Positions 33,457-46,531 are shown, numbered from the stretch's first letter. The stretch: 64,000 nt of DNA from Hevea brasiliensis (GCF_030052815.1 NC_079496.1:70855652-70919651), one strand, 5' to 3'. A program made the numbers and translations. Notes: generated from the sequence alone by a model not told the origin.

Positions 33457-33690
33457 TGGTGCAATAATATAATAAAAGAAAATAGCAAGAAATTAAATGT
33501 GTAGTGAATGTGTACGTTTTATTTGTTTGGTATTTGTATATCGTTTACTTTGTCCACTTTTATTCATTTGGTTGCCCCAAGTAACCTACACTAGACGACT
33601 GGACTGGATAACGGGTAAACTGGCACTGGGTATCTAGTACCTCGGGCTGTTACACCATTGGTCACATATGCATCTCCCGGTGTGCAACAG

Positions 33691-33791
33691 AACAGCTAAC
33701 AAGCTGTAAATAATATCAGGCACAAGGCCAAAGCTCAATACAAGGTCAGAATGGTTAAAAACCATAAAATCACAGAATGGCATATTGCAAT
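33691..33791 (-). other. stem-loop array in B 3' LTR
   Basis: ACAGC/GCTGT (33692-33707), GGC/GCC (33719-33729), ATGGTT/AACCAT (33751-33765) and ATGGC/GCAAT (about 33777-33791). ATGGTT/AACCAT replaces ATGGCT/AGCCAT of D: a two-sided, compensatory change. Confidence 0.65.
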
Positions 33792-35695
33792 GTGCAGTAC
33801 TACTAACTGAACCCTATTGGCATGCTAAACTATCCAAACCAATCATGTTAGGTATACTAGGGCATTTGAAACTTTTAAATTCCTCAATTTGTGCATTTCA
33901 AGTTTTGATGTCACTATTCACCTCATTGGTCAACAAAAATGTTGAATTTTGGATAGAAAATAGGTGTATTGGTTTTAACACCGCAAACATACCACATTTT
34001 GTATTTAAAACTTGTTGGAATTGATTGCCATTTCCATTTCTCAACTTAATTTTAAGAGGGCAGAAATTTTAGTTTTTGAGACCCAAATTTACTGTTCCAT
34101 TGGGCCCTGTTGCAGTGGGAATTTGAGGAAATGACAAACATGAAAGTTGTTCCTTATTTTGTCTAGTTGAATTTCTTTTTTTGAATCACTCCATTTGGAG
34201 TTTTGTAGCTCTAGATATGGTCCAAAAACCACAGCTGGCCGGATTGTCAATCTGCAGAATTGACCATATCTACAGTAACATAAACAGTAACTAGAGTCAC
34301 TTGGTTGGATGGGTTCTGGCCATAATTTGGGGTAAGTTCCTTCATTAAAGTTGTTTGTCTATGTCTTAACTTATTGCTGTAAAAATTTCAGGTCAATTGA
34401 CCAAATCTACAGTGAGTTATGGCCAAATGAACAGTTACTGTTCATTTGGTCATTCTGCAGAATCAGTTGCAGGGTATCCGGATTGGGGCCAAGTTTTGGT
34501 CCTCTTGCTTTGGTCTTTTGGGCATGGTTTCTTCAGAAAAAATGTGCCATTATAAGCCTAGTTTCATGTCCAATTGGCCAAACACCAATTGGATCAACAC
34601 AGCCCAAGTTATGGCAGTGCAAGTGGACTGAATTTTCAATCCCTCTGCTGCTGTCCTAGGGCAGCCTGCAACTTCACTTTGCAATCCTATTTTTCAGTCC
34701 ATTTTATGGTCAACTTACCTAAAATGGTCACTAATTGACCATTAAAATGTTCTCTAATAATTTCCTAAACCAAGTTTACATTTTGCTCACAAAACCCTAA
34801 TTCAAATTCATGTTTTATACAATTTACCTTGGTTAGCTTTTAATTCATTATTCTTGTGTTTATAAACTTGCAACATGATTCTAGTTTACTTCAAGCTCAT
34901 CAAAAACACTCCCTCCTATTCCATAGCTAGGGTAGCCGAAATTTATGTACTCATACACATGAGTTTTTGTTCATTTAAATTGCAATTCTCACTAAGTTTC
35001 AAGTCCCAAACCATGAAAATAAAGAGTTTCGAGGATATAAATGCACTAACCTCTTGTAGGCAGATTTTTCCCAAGTTAAATCTTCACTTTCCTTCACTTT
35101 CTAGGCTGCCAAACACTTCCCCAAGAGGTGTGGTTAAGTTTTGATGAAGGGGTTTAGGGTTTAATGGTGGAAACAAAGGAGAAATTAAGCTTGATTGAAA
35201 AAAAATCAATGGAGGGGTCTAGGGCATGTTTCGGCTGGCTTTTGGGGAGGGAGATGGCTGCTGTAATTTTTGTTATTTTGGTCTTCTTTTAGTCTCTTTT
35301 ATTTGTTAGTCAATTAGTTGCTTAAGTGTGATTGGTGGAAAATTTTAAATGACATCACAATGATGTCACAAATAAGTCTTTTTCCCATTTTCCTTTCTTT
35401 TCTTCAATACTCATTTTCAATTTAATTTCTAGTAATGTTTATTCATATTTTATGTCATATTAATTATTTACTCAACTGGACAAGTCGGCCAAAAATCACC
35501 TCTGAAGGCGAAATGACCAAAATGCCCTCCGTTTGGCTTAACGGGTCAAAATTGTCTGTACCGATTGAAAAATTTTTCTAAATATTTTCTTGGCATTCTA
35601 ATGATATGGAAACCTCAATGACCCTTCTCTGGAGTCCCAAAAATTATTTTATGATTTTTCCCCCGGGTCTAGGGCTCCTCGTTGCGAGAACCGCA

Positions 35696-35740
35696 ACTTC
35701 CCTCTGGTTACCCGTCGCTAGGGCACCGGCTCGTTTAACT
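35696..35740 (-). promoter_or_regulatory. 5S-like block in B 3' LTR
   Basis: Minus strand: AGTTAAACGAGC, spacer, GCGACGGGTAACC, GGGAAGTTG. Weaker C box than in A. It is 170 nt from the LTR 5' end. Confidence 0.5.
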
Positions 35741-35910
35741 TGGTTGTATTTTATTTCTAAAATTTTTACCAAATTTTTCTTATTAATATTTGAGTTAATT
35801 ATGGTTCCTGACTTTAGTTTAAATATTTTTCCGGACGTTCTAGCTGTCCGGACCGACACCGGTCACCGGAACAGTAGAATGTACGGAGTTGCTACCGGGA
35901 GGGTGTTACA

Positions 35911-35924
35911 ACTCTTCCCCTCTA
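35911..35924 (-). promoter_or_regulatory. polypurine tract of B
   Basis: ACTCTTCCCCTCTA on the plus strand is the complement of the AGAGGGGAAGAGT tract of A and E, next to the LTR end at 35910. Confidence 0.9.
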
Positions 35925-36682
35925 ATTTAAATTTCGTCCTCGAAATTTACCTGATGCAAACAGTTGAGGGAACTGTTGCCTCATTGTTTCTTCACTTTCC
36001 CAAGTTGCCTCCTCGGTGTTGTGGTGCCTCCAAAGCACTTTCACCAATGGAATTTGCTTGTATCTCAACTCTTTCACTTCCCGAGCCAAGATCCGTAGAG
36101 GTTCTTCTTCGTATGTCAAATCCGGCTGTATTTCAATTTCTTCTCTGGAGATGACATGTGAAGGATCTGAGCGGTATCTTCTGAGCATAGACACGTGGAA
36201 CACATTGTGGATCTTGTCCAGCTCTGGTGGTAAAGCTAGCCTATAGGCCACTGGACCCACACGTTCGATGATTTCATATGGGCCAATGAACCTAGGGCTC
36301 AACTTACCTTTCGTTCCAAACCTCAATACCTTCTTCCATGGTGACACCTTGAGGAACACTTTGTCGCCAACCACATATTCTATTTCTTTCCTCTTCAGGT
36401 CGGCATAAGATTTCATGCATGCGAGGCAACCTTTAAGTTGGCTTTGATTGATTTTACCTTCTCCTCAGCCTGTTTCACCAGGTCTGGCCCTACTAGTTTG
36501 TCTTCGCCCAATTCAGTCCAGCACACTGGAGTTCTACATTTTCTCCCATACAGCGCTTCATACGGGGCCATTTGGATACTAGCTTGGTAGCTATTTTTGT
36601 ATGCAAATTCTGCCAGTGGGAGGTATCTATCCCAACTTCCCTCAAACTCAATGACACAACTCCTCAGCATATCCTCAAGGAC
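35922..36682 (-). pseudogene. pol: integrase C-terminus and chromodomain of element B (exon 2)
   Basis: From the splice acceptor side at 36682 it reads [15 protein letters not shown] (to 36413), then, after a disruption near 36415, KGKLSPRFIGPYEI, LPPELDKIHNVFHVSM and the chromodomain-like LAREVKELRYK / VLWRHHNTEEATWESE, with the stop (TAG) at 35922. A normal stop just before the polypurine tract is visible here, unlike in A. Confidence 0.92.
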
Positions 36683-36757
36683 CTGACAAGTATTTCACGT
36701 TATTGTTATCATTTCAATTCAATATTTGTATCAATTTCATTGGTTTCAATTATTTAC
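36683..36757 (-). other. candidate spliceosomal intron in integrase of B
   Basis: A 75-bp segment, GTAAATA at its 5' end (36757 downward) and TTGTCAG at its 3' end (36683), between ATCCAG and GTCCT. Phase 0, with an in-frame TGA at the fourth codon if not removed. Same position as in A and E but different internal sequence. Confidence 0.8.
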
Positions 36758-37480
36758 CTGGATTACTCTTTCAGATTGCCCATCCGTTTGAGGATGGAAA
36801 GCTGTGCTGAAATGGAGTTAGGTACCCAAGGATTCATGCAACTTCTTCCAAAATCTCGATGTAAACCTTGGGTCTCAATCAGATATGATGGAAAGTGGAA
36901 TTCCATGCAGTCTAACTATCTCACTGATATATAATTCTGCTAACTTCTCTAGTGAGTAGTCAGTCCTAACTGGCAGAAAGTGTGCTGACTTCGTTAATCT
37001 ATCAACTATCACCCATGCTGCATCATGTTTCTTCCGAGTGAGAGGTAGGCCACTTACAAAATCCATGGTGACCCGATCCCATTTCCATTCAGGTATGCGT
37101 ATAGGCTGTAGCAAACCTGATGGAACTTGATGTTCTGCCTTGACTTGCTGACATGTCAAGCATTTAGTCACATAGTCAGCTATGTCCTTCTTCATACCAG
37201 GCCACCAATACTGGAGCTTCAGATCATGATACATCTTTGTACTTCCTGGGTGCATAGCATATACACTGGTGTGTGCCTCTTTTAGAATACTGGCTTTCAA
37301 TTCCCCATTATTTGGTACACACAGTCTTCCTTTGTAGTGCAGACACCCATCTGCTTTCACCTCATAGTCAGTTGCTTTTCCCTCTGAGATTTTGCTCATA
37401 ATGGCCACTAACTTTCATCTGCCTTTTGCCCATCTAAAATCTGCTGTAGCAGGTTTGGCCTCACTTGCAACTCAGCCAAA
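36758..37480 (-). pseudogene. pol: integrase N-terminal part of element B (exon 1)
   Basis: Contains the HHCC domain ([20 protein letters not shown]), first Asp 37061-37063 (MDFVSG), second Asp 36878-36880 (IISD) and the conserved Glu 36770-36772 of TDGQSER, 36 codons after the second Asp. A TGA follows the second Asp where A and E have CGA. The catalytic triad is complete, but the stop truncates the protein. Confidence 0.92.
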
Positions 37481-39429
37481 ATAGCTCCATCTCGAACCAA
37501 AGTTAGACGGGCATTCAATGATCTCAAAGCTGTGATGGACTTTCTGCTCAAAGCATCAGCAACTACATTTGCCTTCCCAGGATGGTAGTCAATTACACAG
37601 TCATAATCCTTTAGGAACTCAATCCATCGCCTCTGTCTAAGGTTGAGCTCCTTCTGGGTTGGCAAATATTTCAGGCTTTTGTGGTCTGTGTAAATGTAGC
37701 ACTTTTCACCATACAAGTAATGCCTCCATATCTTGATCTGAAGATAATTCTGCAAGTTATAGATCTTGGGTATGGTATTTCTTTTCATGTGGTCTTAGGT
37801 ATGCGGAAGCATAAGCGACCACCTTCCCCTCTTGCATCAATACACACCTAACCCATTATGAGAGGCATCACTGTAGACCACGAAGTCCTTTCACGACATC
37901 GTGTGTTAACACCGGTGCCTCTGTCAACATAGCCTTCAACTTCTCAAAGCGGTGCGACACTTGTCATTCCGATTAAATCGACATTCTTGTGTAACAATTT
38001 GGTCATTGGAGCGGCTATTAGGGAAAATCCTTCACAAATCTTACGTAATACCCAGCTAGCCCCAAGAAGCTTCGACCTCGGTTGTATTCTGGGAGGCTTC
38101 CATTCCATCATCGCTTCTATTTTCTTTGGATCCACCTAATCCCATCGGTGACACTATGTGTCCAAGAAATGCAATTTCATTCACCAAAAGTCACACTTGG
38201 ACAACTTAGCATCTGACTTCTTTTCTCTCAAGGTTTGAGAACAATCCTCAAATGCTCATCATGTTCTTCCCTGGTCTTGGAATACACCAGAATATCATCA
38301 ATAAAGACCACTACGAACCGATCTAGGTATGGATGGAAGATACGGTTCATAAGGTCCATAAATGCCGCTGGTGCATTTGTTAGTCCAAAGGGCATCACTA
38401 GGAACTCATAATGCCCATACCGGGTCCTGAATGCAGTCTTGGGCACATCTACATCCTTCACCTGAATCGATGATACCACGATGCGAGATCAATCTTAGAA
38501 AATACTCCTGCCCCCTTCAACTGATCAAACAGATCATTAATTCTAGGCAACAGATATTTGTTCTTCACAGTCACTTTATTCAACTGCCGGTAATCGATGC
38601 ATAGCCTCAAAGTCCCATCCTTCTTTTTCACAAACAGCACTGGCGCTCCCCATGGTGACACACTGGGGCATATGAACCCCTTATCAAGTAACTCTTGCAA
38701 CTGAGTTTTCAACTCCCTCAATTCAGTGGGTGCCATCCTATAAGGAGCAATGGAAATGGGTGCTGTTCCCAGCAGTGTCTCAATAGCAAACTCGACTTCC
38801 CTTTCTGGTGGCAAACCAGGCAACTCTTCAGGAAACACCTCTAGGAAGTCTCTTACTGTGGGTATATCACTCAGGTTTGGATTAGCCTGCCTAGTATCCA
38901 CCACATGTGCTAGGTAGGCTTCACAGCCTTTTCTCATCATTATTCTTGCAACTGTGGCTGAGATGACATTGGACAAGAAATTGGTCCTTTCCCCCACAAC
39001 TGTGATCTCATTACCCTCTGTAGTTTTTAGAGAAATTCTCTTCAATTTGCAATCAACTATTGCCTGATGACGTGACAACCAGTCCATTCCCAAAATCACG
39101 TCAAACTCGTGGAAGGGCAACTCAATCAGGTCTGCCAAGAATTCATACCCACAATCCTTAACGGCAACCCTTGTACACTTTGTTCACTACCACATTTGTG
39201 GCCCAATGGATTAGTGACCGAATGTCTTGGTCACTCTCCCTACCGATATCCCCTTTCTACGGGTAGATTGATGCAGATGTATGAGTGAGTGGATCCTGGA
39301 TCCACCAATGCATGCACAGGTGTAGTGTAGAGGGAGAACGTACCCCTGATGACGTCCGGGGCATCTTGCTCCTCCTGAGCTCTCAGGGCATAATTTACGC
39401 AGGTGGTACATTATCGGCCTCTCTGTGGC
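37481..39429 (-). pseudogene. pol: protease, RT and RNase H of element B
   Basis: The protease active site DPGST is encoded at 39289-39303 and [14 protein letters not shown] follows (about 39065). RT motifs are [16 protein letters not shown] and FIDD (aspartate codons 38294-38299). RNase H has YSDAS (Asp 37867-37869), [10 protein letters not shown] and [14 protein letters not shown]. Frameshifts separate the fragments 38458-39138, 38228-38479, 37944-38135 and 37408-37788. Confidence 0.92.
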
Positions 39430-40604
39430 TCGGATGCGAGCCTCGTGATGGTCCTACTGCATCAGATTTTCCAGATTTTCTACCTCTTTGCGGTGCCGGA
39501 GCAGGTCTGTCTGCTTGTGTTGGAGTAGCTGTAGTAGTTCTACGTGGGCAGTTCCTCAGCTGATGCTCTGTCGACCCACATCTTAAACAGGCACCAGTTA
39601 CTCTCCAACATTCTCCCTTGTGCCATTTCAGACAGTGTGGACATGCAGAAGATGTTGGGCTGGTCCCTGAACCCAATCCTCGGAGGCGCCCACCGATGGT
39701 GTGGGTGTCCTCTCCTAGGGGTGAAGCGTGGCTCAGGCCCCTGAGACCGACCACGACCTGTGGTGAGCTGAACTCTGTGCGGGAGGACCCTTGAACTTCT
39801 TCCCAAATGCAGAGTGAACTAGACGACTGGGCCCCTCTTCTGCTGTCTCTCTCTTCTGGTCTGCTCACTGATTTTTACTTTTTCCACCTTTATTGTAGCT
39901 TCCACTAACTTGGTAAATTCTGTGATTCCCAAGGCAGTGAGCTGGATCTTGATGTTGTCATTTAGTCCCTCTTCAAATCTCTTGCACCTTTCAGCTTCAT
40001 TAGGGACTATCTCCCTTCCATAGCTGCTCAATCTTACGAATTCCTTCTCATATTCGGCCACTGATAGCTGTCTCTGCCTCAGGTTAATAAACTCTCTTCT
40101 TCTCTCTTCCAAGTATACAGTACCCACATATTTCTTCTTGAATTCAGAGAGGAAGAAGTCCCAAGTTACAGCTTCTGGCTGCACTTCACTGGACACAGTG
40201 TCCCACCATTCGTAGGCATCGTCTTGCAACAAGGATACTGCAGCTTCTAGATTTTGCTCTGAGGTGCAGTGGAGTTGTTTTAAGACTCTGCCCGTTCTGT
40301 TCAACCAATTCTCAGCTGCAATAGAGTCATCCTCTCTCTTGCCGAAGAAATCCACCACCCCAAACTTTCTTAGTCTTTCCAGGTGTGATTTCTGCTGTGG
40401 AGCTGGTGGTGGTGGTGGTGCTGGCATTACTCCGGCCATTTGTCTAAAGAAGTCGGCCATTTGCTGGAACATGGCCTGTGGAGGCTGAGCAGGCTCTGCT
40501 TGAGCTGGCGGAGTAGATTCTCTCATACCCCCAGTCTCAGCTGCTGCAGGTGGAGCATGACTCTCCACTTCCTCCTCAACAGCTCTATGAGATGAAGGGT
40601 CCAT
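39430..40604 (-). pseudogene. gag: gag of element B
   Basis: Starts MDPSSHRAVEEEVES at 40604 and stays open for 261 codons. It has the best-preserved Gag domain in the window: a QMADFFRQMAG region, proline-rich stretch, FFGKREDDSIAAENW, YEWWDTVSSE, REFINLRQRQL and RFEEGLNDNIK. A frameshift near 39830 moves the basic linker and zinc knuckle (CLRCGSTEHQLRNC, 39548-39589) to another frame. The plus-strand ORFs over this region are shadows. Confidence 0.94.
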
Positions 40605-40714
40605 ATCCTATTCAAAATAACAAAAACAAACAGATCTGCATTAGTGTCACCTCGACTCTTACAAATGCAATGCATGGTATGGACTCAATCTAGGCCCAGA
40701 AACGCCTAAACCGT

Positions 40715-40726
40715 GCTCTGATACCA
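40715..40726 (-). promoter_or_regulatory. primer-binding site of B
   Basis: GCTCTGATACCA on the plus strand, complement of TGGTATCAGAGC, five bases from the LTR start at 40732. Confidence 0.94.
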
Positions 40727-41354
40727 CTAAATGTGACTCCCCCTTACCCGTCTACAGTGTAGCCGAGCAAGCTATGCCACACGGTGTACCGGCACAATCT
40801 ATTTTACCTTAATTAATATTTTTCAAGGTTTTGAATATAGTTTGTGAAATATAGTTCATTTATTGAAATTATAATTTATTTGAGGTTCCGAAAATTTTAT
40901 AGAAAATCCGTGAGTCTGGCTAAAAATGGAGAAAGCAGTTCTTGAACTGTTAAAAACACTTCCAAAATTTGTATTCAATCATCTCAAACTCCAATATCCA
41001 AAATCTCAACAATATTTCTCAATTTCAGTTCTCAATAAACTTTTCATTTCTCAAACATCCATTTCTCATAGTACTCATATACAAGCAATAAATAAATGCT
41101 CAAATTTTGCATTCATAGTCATAACTTTCATTATTTACATGAACATCAGAATATATTACATAAGTTCAAATACATATGAGAAAGTAAAAATTTGCTACAA
41201 AATATCAAAATGACACCTAGTGTCCTACCAATGCACTGCAGAAGTTGAGGTGACAAGGACACTGTGCAGAACTGCAGGATGGACTCACGCAGTCTGTGGT
41301 TTACTGGGCTCACGATCGGGATCTCCAGTACCTACGCGTGGCAAAAGCAACGCG

Positions 41355-41372
41355 CTAAGCAATTATGCTTAG
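41355..41372 (-). other. CTAAGC hairpin in B 5' LTR
   Basis: CTAAGCA and TGCTTAG arms around ATTA; loop differs from the 3' LTR copy (ATAA), stem identical. Confidence 0.65.
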
Positions 41373-43610
41373 TGGTGTAATAATATAATAAAAGAAAATA
41401 GCAAGAAATTAAATGTGTAGTGAATGTGTACGTTTTATTTGTTTGGTATTTGTATATCGTTTACTTTGTCCACATTTATTCATTTGGTTGCCCCAAGTAA
41501 CCTACACTAGACGACTGGACTGGATAGCGGGTAAACTGGCACTGGGTATCTAGTACCTCGGGCCGTTACACCATTGGTCACATATGCATCTCCCGGTGTG
41601 CAACAGAACAGCTAACAAGCTGTAAATAATATCAGGCACAAGGCCAAAGCTCAATACAAGGTCAGAATGGTTAAAAACCATAAAATCACAGAATGGCATA
41701 TTGCAATGTGCAGTACTACTAACTGAACCCTATTGGCATGCCAAACTATCCAAACCAATCATGTTAGGTATACTAGGGCATTTGAAACTTTTAAATTCTT
41801 CAATTTGTGCATTTCAAGTTTTGATGTCACTATTCACCTCATTGGTCAACAAAAATGTTGAATTTTGGATAGAAAATAGGTGTATTGGTTTTAACACCCC
41901 AAACATACCACATTTTGTATTTAAAACTTGTTGGAATTGATTGCCATTTCCATTTCTCAACTTAATTCTAAGAGGGCAGAAATTTCAGTTTTTGCGACCC
42001 AATTTTACTATTCCATTGGGCCCTGTTGTAGTGGGAATTTGAGGAAATGATAAACATGAAAGTTGTTCCTTATTTTGTCTAGTTGAATTTCTTTTTTAGA
42101 ATCACTCCATTTGGAGTTTTGTAGCTCTAGATATGGTCCAAAAACCACAGCTGGCCGGATTGCCAATCTGCAGAATTGACCATATCTACAGTAACATAAA
42201 TAGTAACTAGAGTCACTTGGTTGGATGGGTTCTGGCCATAATTTTTGGTAAGTTCCTTCATGAAAGTTGTTTGTCTATGTCTTAAAATATTACTGTAAAA
42301 ATTTCAAGTCAATTGACCAAATCTACAGAGAGTTATGGCCAAATGAACAGTAACTGTTCATTTGGTCATTCTGCAGAATCAGTTGCAGGGTATTCGGATT
42401 GGGGCCAAGTTTTGGTCCTCTTGCTTTGGTCTTTTGGGCATGGCTTCTTCAGCAAAAATGTGCCATTATAAGCCTAGTTTCATGTCCAATTGGCCAAACA
42501 CCAATTGGATCAACACAGCCCAAGTTATGGCAGTGCAAGTGGATTGAATTTTCAGTCCCTCTGCTGCTTTGTCTAGGGCGACTGCAACTTCACTTTGCAA
42601 TCCTATTTTTCAGTCCATTTTATGGTCAACTTACCTAAAATGGTCACTAATTGACCATTAAAATGTTCTCTAGTAATTTCCTAAACCAAGTTTACATTTT
42701 GCTCACAAAACCCTAATTCAAATTCATGTTTTATATAATTTACCTTGGTTAGCTTTTAATTCATTATTCTTGTGTTTATAAACTTCCAATATGATTCTAG
42801 TTCACTTCAAGCTCATCAAAAACACTCCCTCCTATTCCATAGCTAGGGCAGCTGAAATTTATGTACTCATACACATGAGTTTTTGTTCATTTAAATTGCA
42901 ATTCTCACTAAGTTTCAAGTCCCAAACCATGAAAATAAAGAGTTTTGAGGATATAAATGCACTAACCTCTTGTAGGCAGATTTTTACCAAGTTAAATCTT
43001 CACTTTCCTTCACTTTCTAGGCTGCCAAACACTTCCCCAAGAGGTGTGGTTAAGTTTTGATGAAGGGGTTTAGGGTTTAGTGGTGGAAACAAAGGAGAAA
43101 TTAAGCTTGATTGAAAAAAAATCAATGGAGGGGTCTAGGGCATGTTTCGGCTGGCTTTTGGGGAGGGAGATGGCTGCTGTAATTTTTGTTATTTTGGTCT
43201 TCTTTTAGTCTCTTTTATTTGTTTGTCAATTAGTTGCTTAAGTGTGATTGGTGGAAAATTTTAATTGACATCACAATGATGTCATAAATAAGTCTTTTTC
43301 CCATTTTCCTTTCTTTTCTCCACTACTCATTTTCAATTTAATTTCTAGTAATGTTTATTCATATTTTATGTCATATTAATTATTTACTCAACTGGACAAG
43401 TCGTCCAAAAATCACCTCTGAAGGCGAAATGACCAAAATGCCCTCCGTTTGGCTTAACGGGTCAAAATTGTCTGTACCGATTGAAAAATTTTTCTAAATA
43501 TTTTCTTGGCATTCTAATGATATGGGAACCTCAATGACCCTTCTCTGGAGTCCCAAAAATTATGTTATGATTTTTCCCCCGGGTCTAGGGCTCCTCGTTG
43601 CGAGAACCGC

Positions 43611-43656
43611 AACTTCCCTCTGGTTACCCATCTCTAGGGCACCGGCTCGTTTAACT
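43611..43656 (-). promoter_or_regulatory. 5S-like block in B 5' LTR
   Basis: As in the 3' LTR but the C-box-like part reads GAGATGGGTAACC, nearer to 5S at that position. It is 170 nt from the LTR 5' end at 43826. Confidence 0.5.
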
Positions 43657-43831
43657 TGGTTATATTTTATTTCTAAAATTTTTACCAAATTTTTCTTATT
43701 AATATTTGAGTTAATTATGGTTCCTGACTTTAGTTTAAATATTTTTCCGGACGTTCTAGCTGTCCGGACCGACACCGGTCACCGGAACAGTAGAATGTAC
43801 GGAGTTGCTACCGGGAGGGTGTTACAAAGCA

Positions 43832-44109
43832 AGTTAAAGATATAAGCATTTACCTTTAGTTGACCACTTCTCAACCTTCACCAAAGCTCCTTTTCTTGCT
43901 AGCTATAGCTTTCCCACGATGTGTGGACAATTTCTTGTGAAAGGATTAGTGGAAATCATGGTGAGATTGAGTGAGATTAAAGCTTGCATGAAGGTGTTTC
44001 AAGGGAGGTTTGAGAGGAATTTAAATTTGGCAACTTGAGAGGTGAACAAGATGAATGAAGATAGTGGAAAATTCTATCCACTTTTGGCTTTTATACCCCC
44101 CCCCCCACT
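43832..44109 (-). repeat. solo LTR F, segment 3
   Basis: Short F piece between B and E. It ends with an 11-base C run followed by ACT; E inserted just after (target CCACT). Confidence 0.88.
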
Positions 44110-46132
44110 TGTAACATCCTCATTTTAGCTAGTCCGTACAGTCCACTGTTTCGGTGACCAGTGTCTGTCTGGACAGCTAGAACGTTCGGAAAAATATTTA
44201 AACTAAAGTAAGGAACCAAAAATTTACTCAAATATTAATAAGAAAAAAATTGAGGAAAAATTATAAAATAATTCTTGGGACTCCAGAGTAGGGTCATTGA
44301 GGTTCTTATGGCATTAGAATGCCAAGAAAATACTTAGAAAAAATTTTCAATCGGTACAGACAATTTTGACCCATTAAGCCAAATGGAGGGCATTTTGGTC
44401 ATTTCGTCTTCAGAGATAATTTTTGGGCCAACTTGTCCAGTTAAATACATAATTTATATAACATAAAATATAAATAAATATTGTCAAAAATTTAATTGCA
44501 ATTAAATAGACAAGAAACGGAGAGAAAAATGAAAGAAAATTGATTTATGACATCAACATGATGTCATTAAAACTCTCCTACCCAATCTAACATAGACACA
44601 TGGCATAACTCTATTTAAAAGAGATAGAATGGGCTGGAAAAGGAAACAAAAATCAGAACCCCTCTCTCCTTCTTCTTCATGCTGCCACCCTCCCACCATG
44701 GTCACCCATTAGCAAGCTTTTGAAAGCTTGATTTCCCCCACTTTTACCCAACTAAACCCTAACCTAGCAACACAAAAACTTGCTCTTACACCTTGGTGAT
44801 TCTGTCGAGAGCAAAAAGAAGAGGAAAATAAGAGCTTTAGCAAGTGGGAAAATCTCACTCCTTTTAGGTTAGTAACCTAACCATGAATTTTACTTTAAAT
44901 TCATGATAAGGACTTTGAATGAGTGTGAATTACAAAGAAAAAAATTATTGAATACCATTTGTATGTAAACCCTAGATTTTTGGTAGCCATGGTTAGGGTT
45001 TGATTGTGTTGAGTTTAATGAAATTAAAAGACTATCATGGCTGCCCATAATATGTATTTACTAAGTGGATTGATGAAATGAAGTGAAAATGCATTTGTGG
45101 TAATGTTTGAGTTAGGGTTTGGAGTGGAAAAATGGGATTTTGACCATGTGATGATGAAAATAGGTTTTAATGGTCAATTAGTGACCATTTAGTTCTGTTT
45201 AAATAAAAAATGAAGTGTATTGAGTGATGGGATTGGGTTTGGTGTGGCTGCCATTAGAGTGATAGCAAAATTGGAGTGACCTGCAGAATTGGACTTGAGT
45301 CCAGTAGGTTTGGGCAGCCATAACATGAATTGTAGAGGTTAAATTGGTGCAAGGCCAATTGGACATAAAACTAGACACATAATGGAACAACTTTGGTGAA
45401 GAAACCATGCCCATAAATCCAAGTCAAGTGGACCAAAAGCTTGCTCTAATCCGGGTGATCTGCAGTCTGCCTGGGCAAAATGAACAGTGATTATTCATTT
45501 GGCCATAACTCAATGTAGAAAGGTCCAATTGACCTGAAATTTTACTAGAAACAAGATGAGATATAGACCAACAACTTTCATGGGGGAACCTAACCCAAAT
45601 TATGACCGGAACCTATCCAACAAGTGAGTTGCAGTTACTGTTAACTGCACTGTAGATATGGTCAGTCCAGAAAAATTTCAATCCGGCTAGTTGTGGTTTT
45701 CGGACCATAAGTTGAGCTATAAAACTCCAAATGGAGTGATTAAAAAAAGGAAATTCAACTAGACAAAATAAGGAACAACTTTCGTGTTGATCATTGTGCC
45801 AAATTCCCACTGCAAAAATGACCAATGGAACAGTAAAATGAAGCATGAAAACTGAAAATTCTGCTTAATTAACATTAAGCTTAGAAATGGTTTTGGCAAC
45901 CAATACCAATAAATTTTAAGCGCAAAATGTGGTATGTTGGGAGTATTAAAACCAATGTACCTATTGTCTATGCAAAAGTCAACATTTTAGTTGACTAATG
46001 AAGTGAATAGTAATACCAAAACTTGAAATTCAAAAATTATAAAACTCAAAAGTGTAAAATGCCCTAGTATACCTAACAAGATTGGTTTGGATAGCTTGGC
46101 ATGCCAATAGGGTTCTGTTAGCAATACTACAT

Positions 46133-46260
46133 ATGGCTTAATGCCATTATGTGTTTCATGGCTTTCCCATGCCATTCTGTGAAATAATAGCCTTTGGCTA
46201 TGTTATTTGAGTTGATATACTTGGGTTTTAACCCTCATAATTATTATAGCTTATTAGCTG
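46133..46260 (+). other. five-stem-loop array in E 5' LTR
   Basis: ATGGC/GCCAT, ATGGC/GCCAT, ATAGCC/GGCTAT, TGGGTT/AACCC and ATAGC/GCTGT (one G-U). The fourth stem is wholly different from that of A (TGGC/GCCA) yet pairs. Confidence 0.65.
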
Positions 46261-46513
46261 TTCTGTTGCACACTGGGAGACACAATGTGACCGATGGTGT
46301 GATGGTCCGAGATACTTAGTACCCAGTGCCAGTTTACCCATTTATCTAGTCCAGTCAACTAGTATGGGTTACTCGGGCAATGATAATAAACCTTACCAAA
46401 TTTTAAGTGAATAATACTCCAAATAATACCAGAAATTAAGTCTACCAAAAAATGAAATCATACATTATGCATAATTATTTTATTCTATTTTATTTTGTTT
46501 TATATTGTCACCA

Positions 46514-46531
46514 CTAAACAGAATTGCTTAG
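46514..46531 (+). other. CTAAGC-type hairpin in E 5' LTR (one mismatch)
   Basis: CTAAACA and TGCTTAG arms; one A-C mismatch. Followed by CGCATCGCTTTTGCC. Confidence 0.55.

Larger units (their letters stand above)
32809..35910 (-). repeat. 3' LTR of element B
   Basis: TGTGACACC at 32809 to GGGTGTTACA at 35910 on the plus strand. Contains CTAAGC hairpin 33439-33456, stem-loop array about 33691-33791, modules near 34400, and the 5S-like block. ORFs 32921-36154 on the plus strand within it are shadows. Confidence 0.95.
32809..43826 (-). mobile_element. Element B: complete but defective gypsy (Tekay-like) retrotransposon
   Basis: An 11.0-kb minus-strand element flanked by AAGCA (32804-32808 and 43827-43831). 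The LTRs are 3102 and 3095 bp and differ by scattered changes. PBS, gag, PR-RT-RNaseH, integrase with intron, chromodomain and polypurine tract are all present in order from right to left. The gag start is the longest intact one of the three elements and the integrase catalytic residues are kept, but pol has several frameshifts and stops. Confidence 0.96.
40732..43826 (-). repeat. 5' LTR of element B
   Basis: TGTGACTCCC to GGGTGTTACA, 3095 bp, closely matching the 3' LTR. Contains hairpin 41355-41372, an array near 41605-41710 and the 5S-like block. Confidence 0.95.

Noticed and set aside
44740..44765. AAACCCTAA telomere-like motif
   Set aside because: Single isolated occurrences in LTRs (also 52600 and elsewhere), no tandem array.
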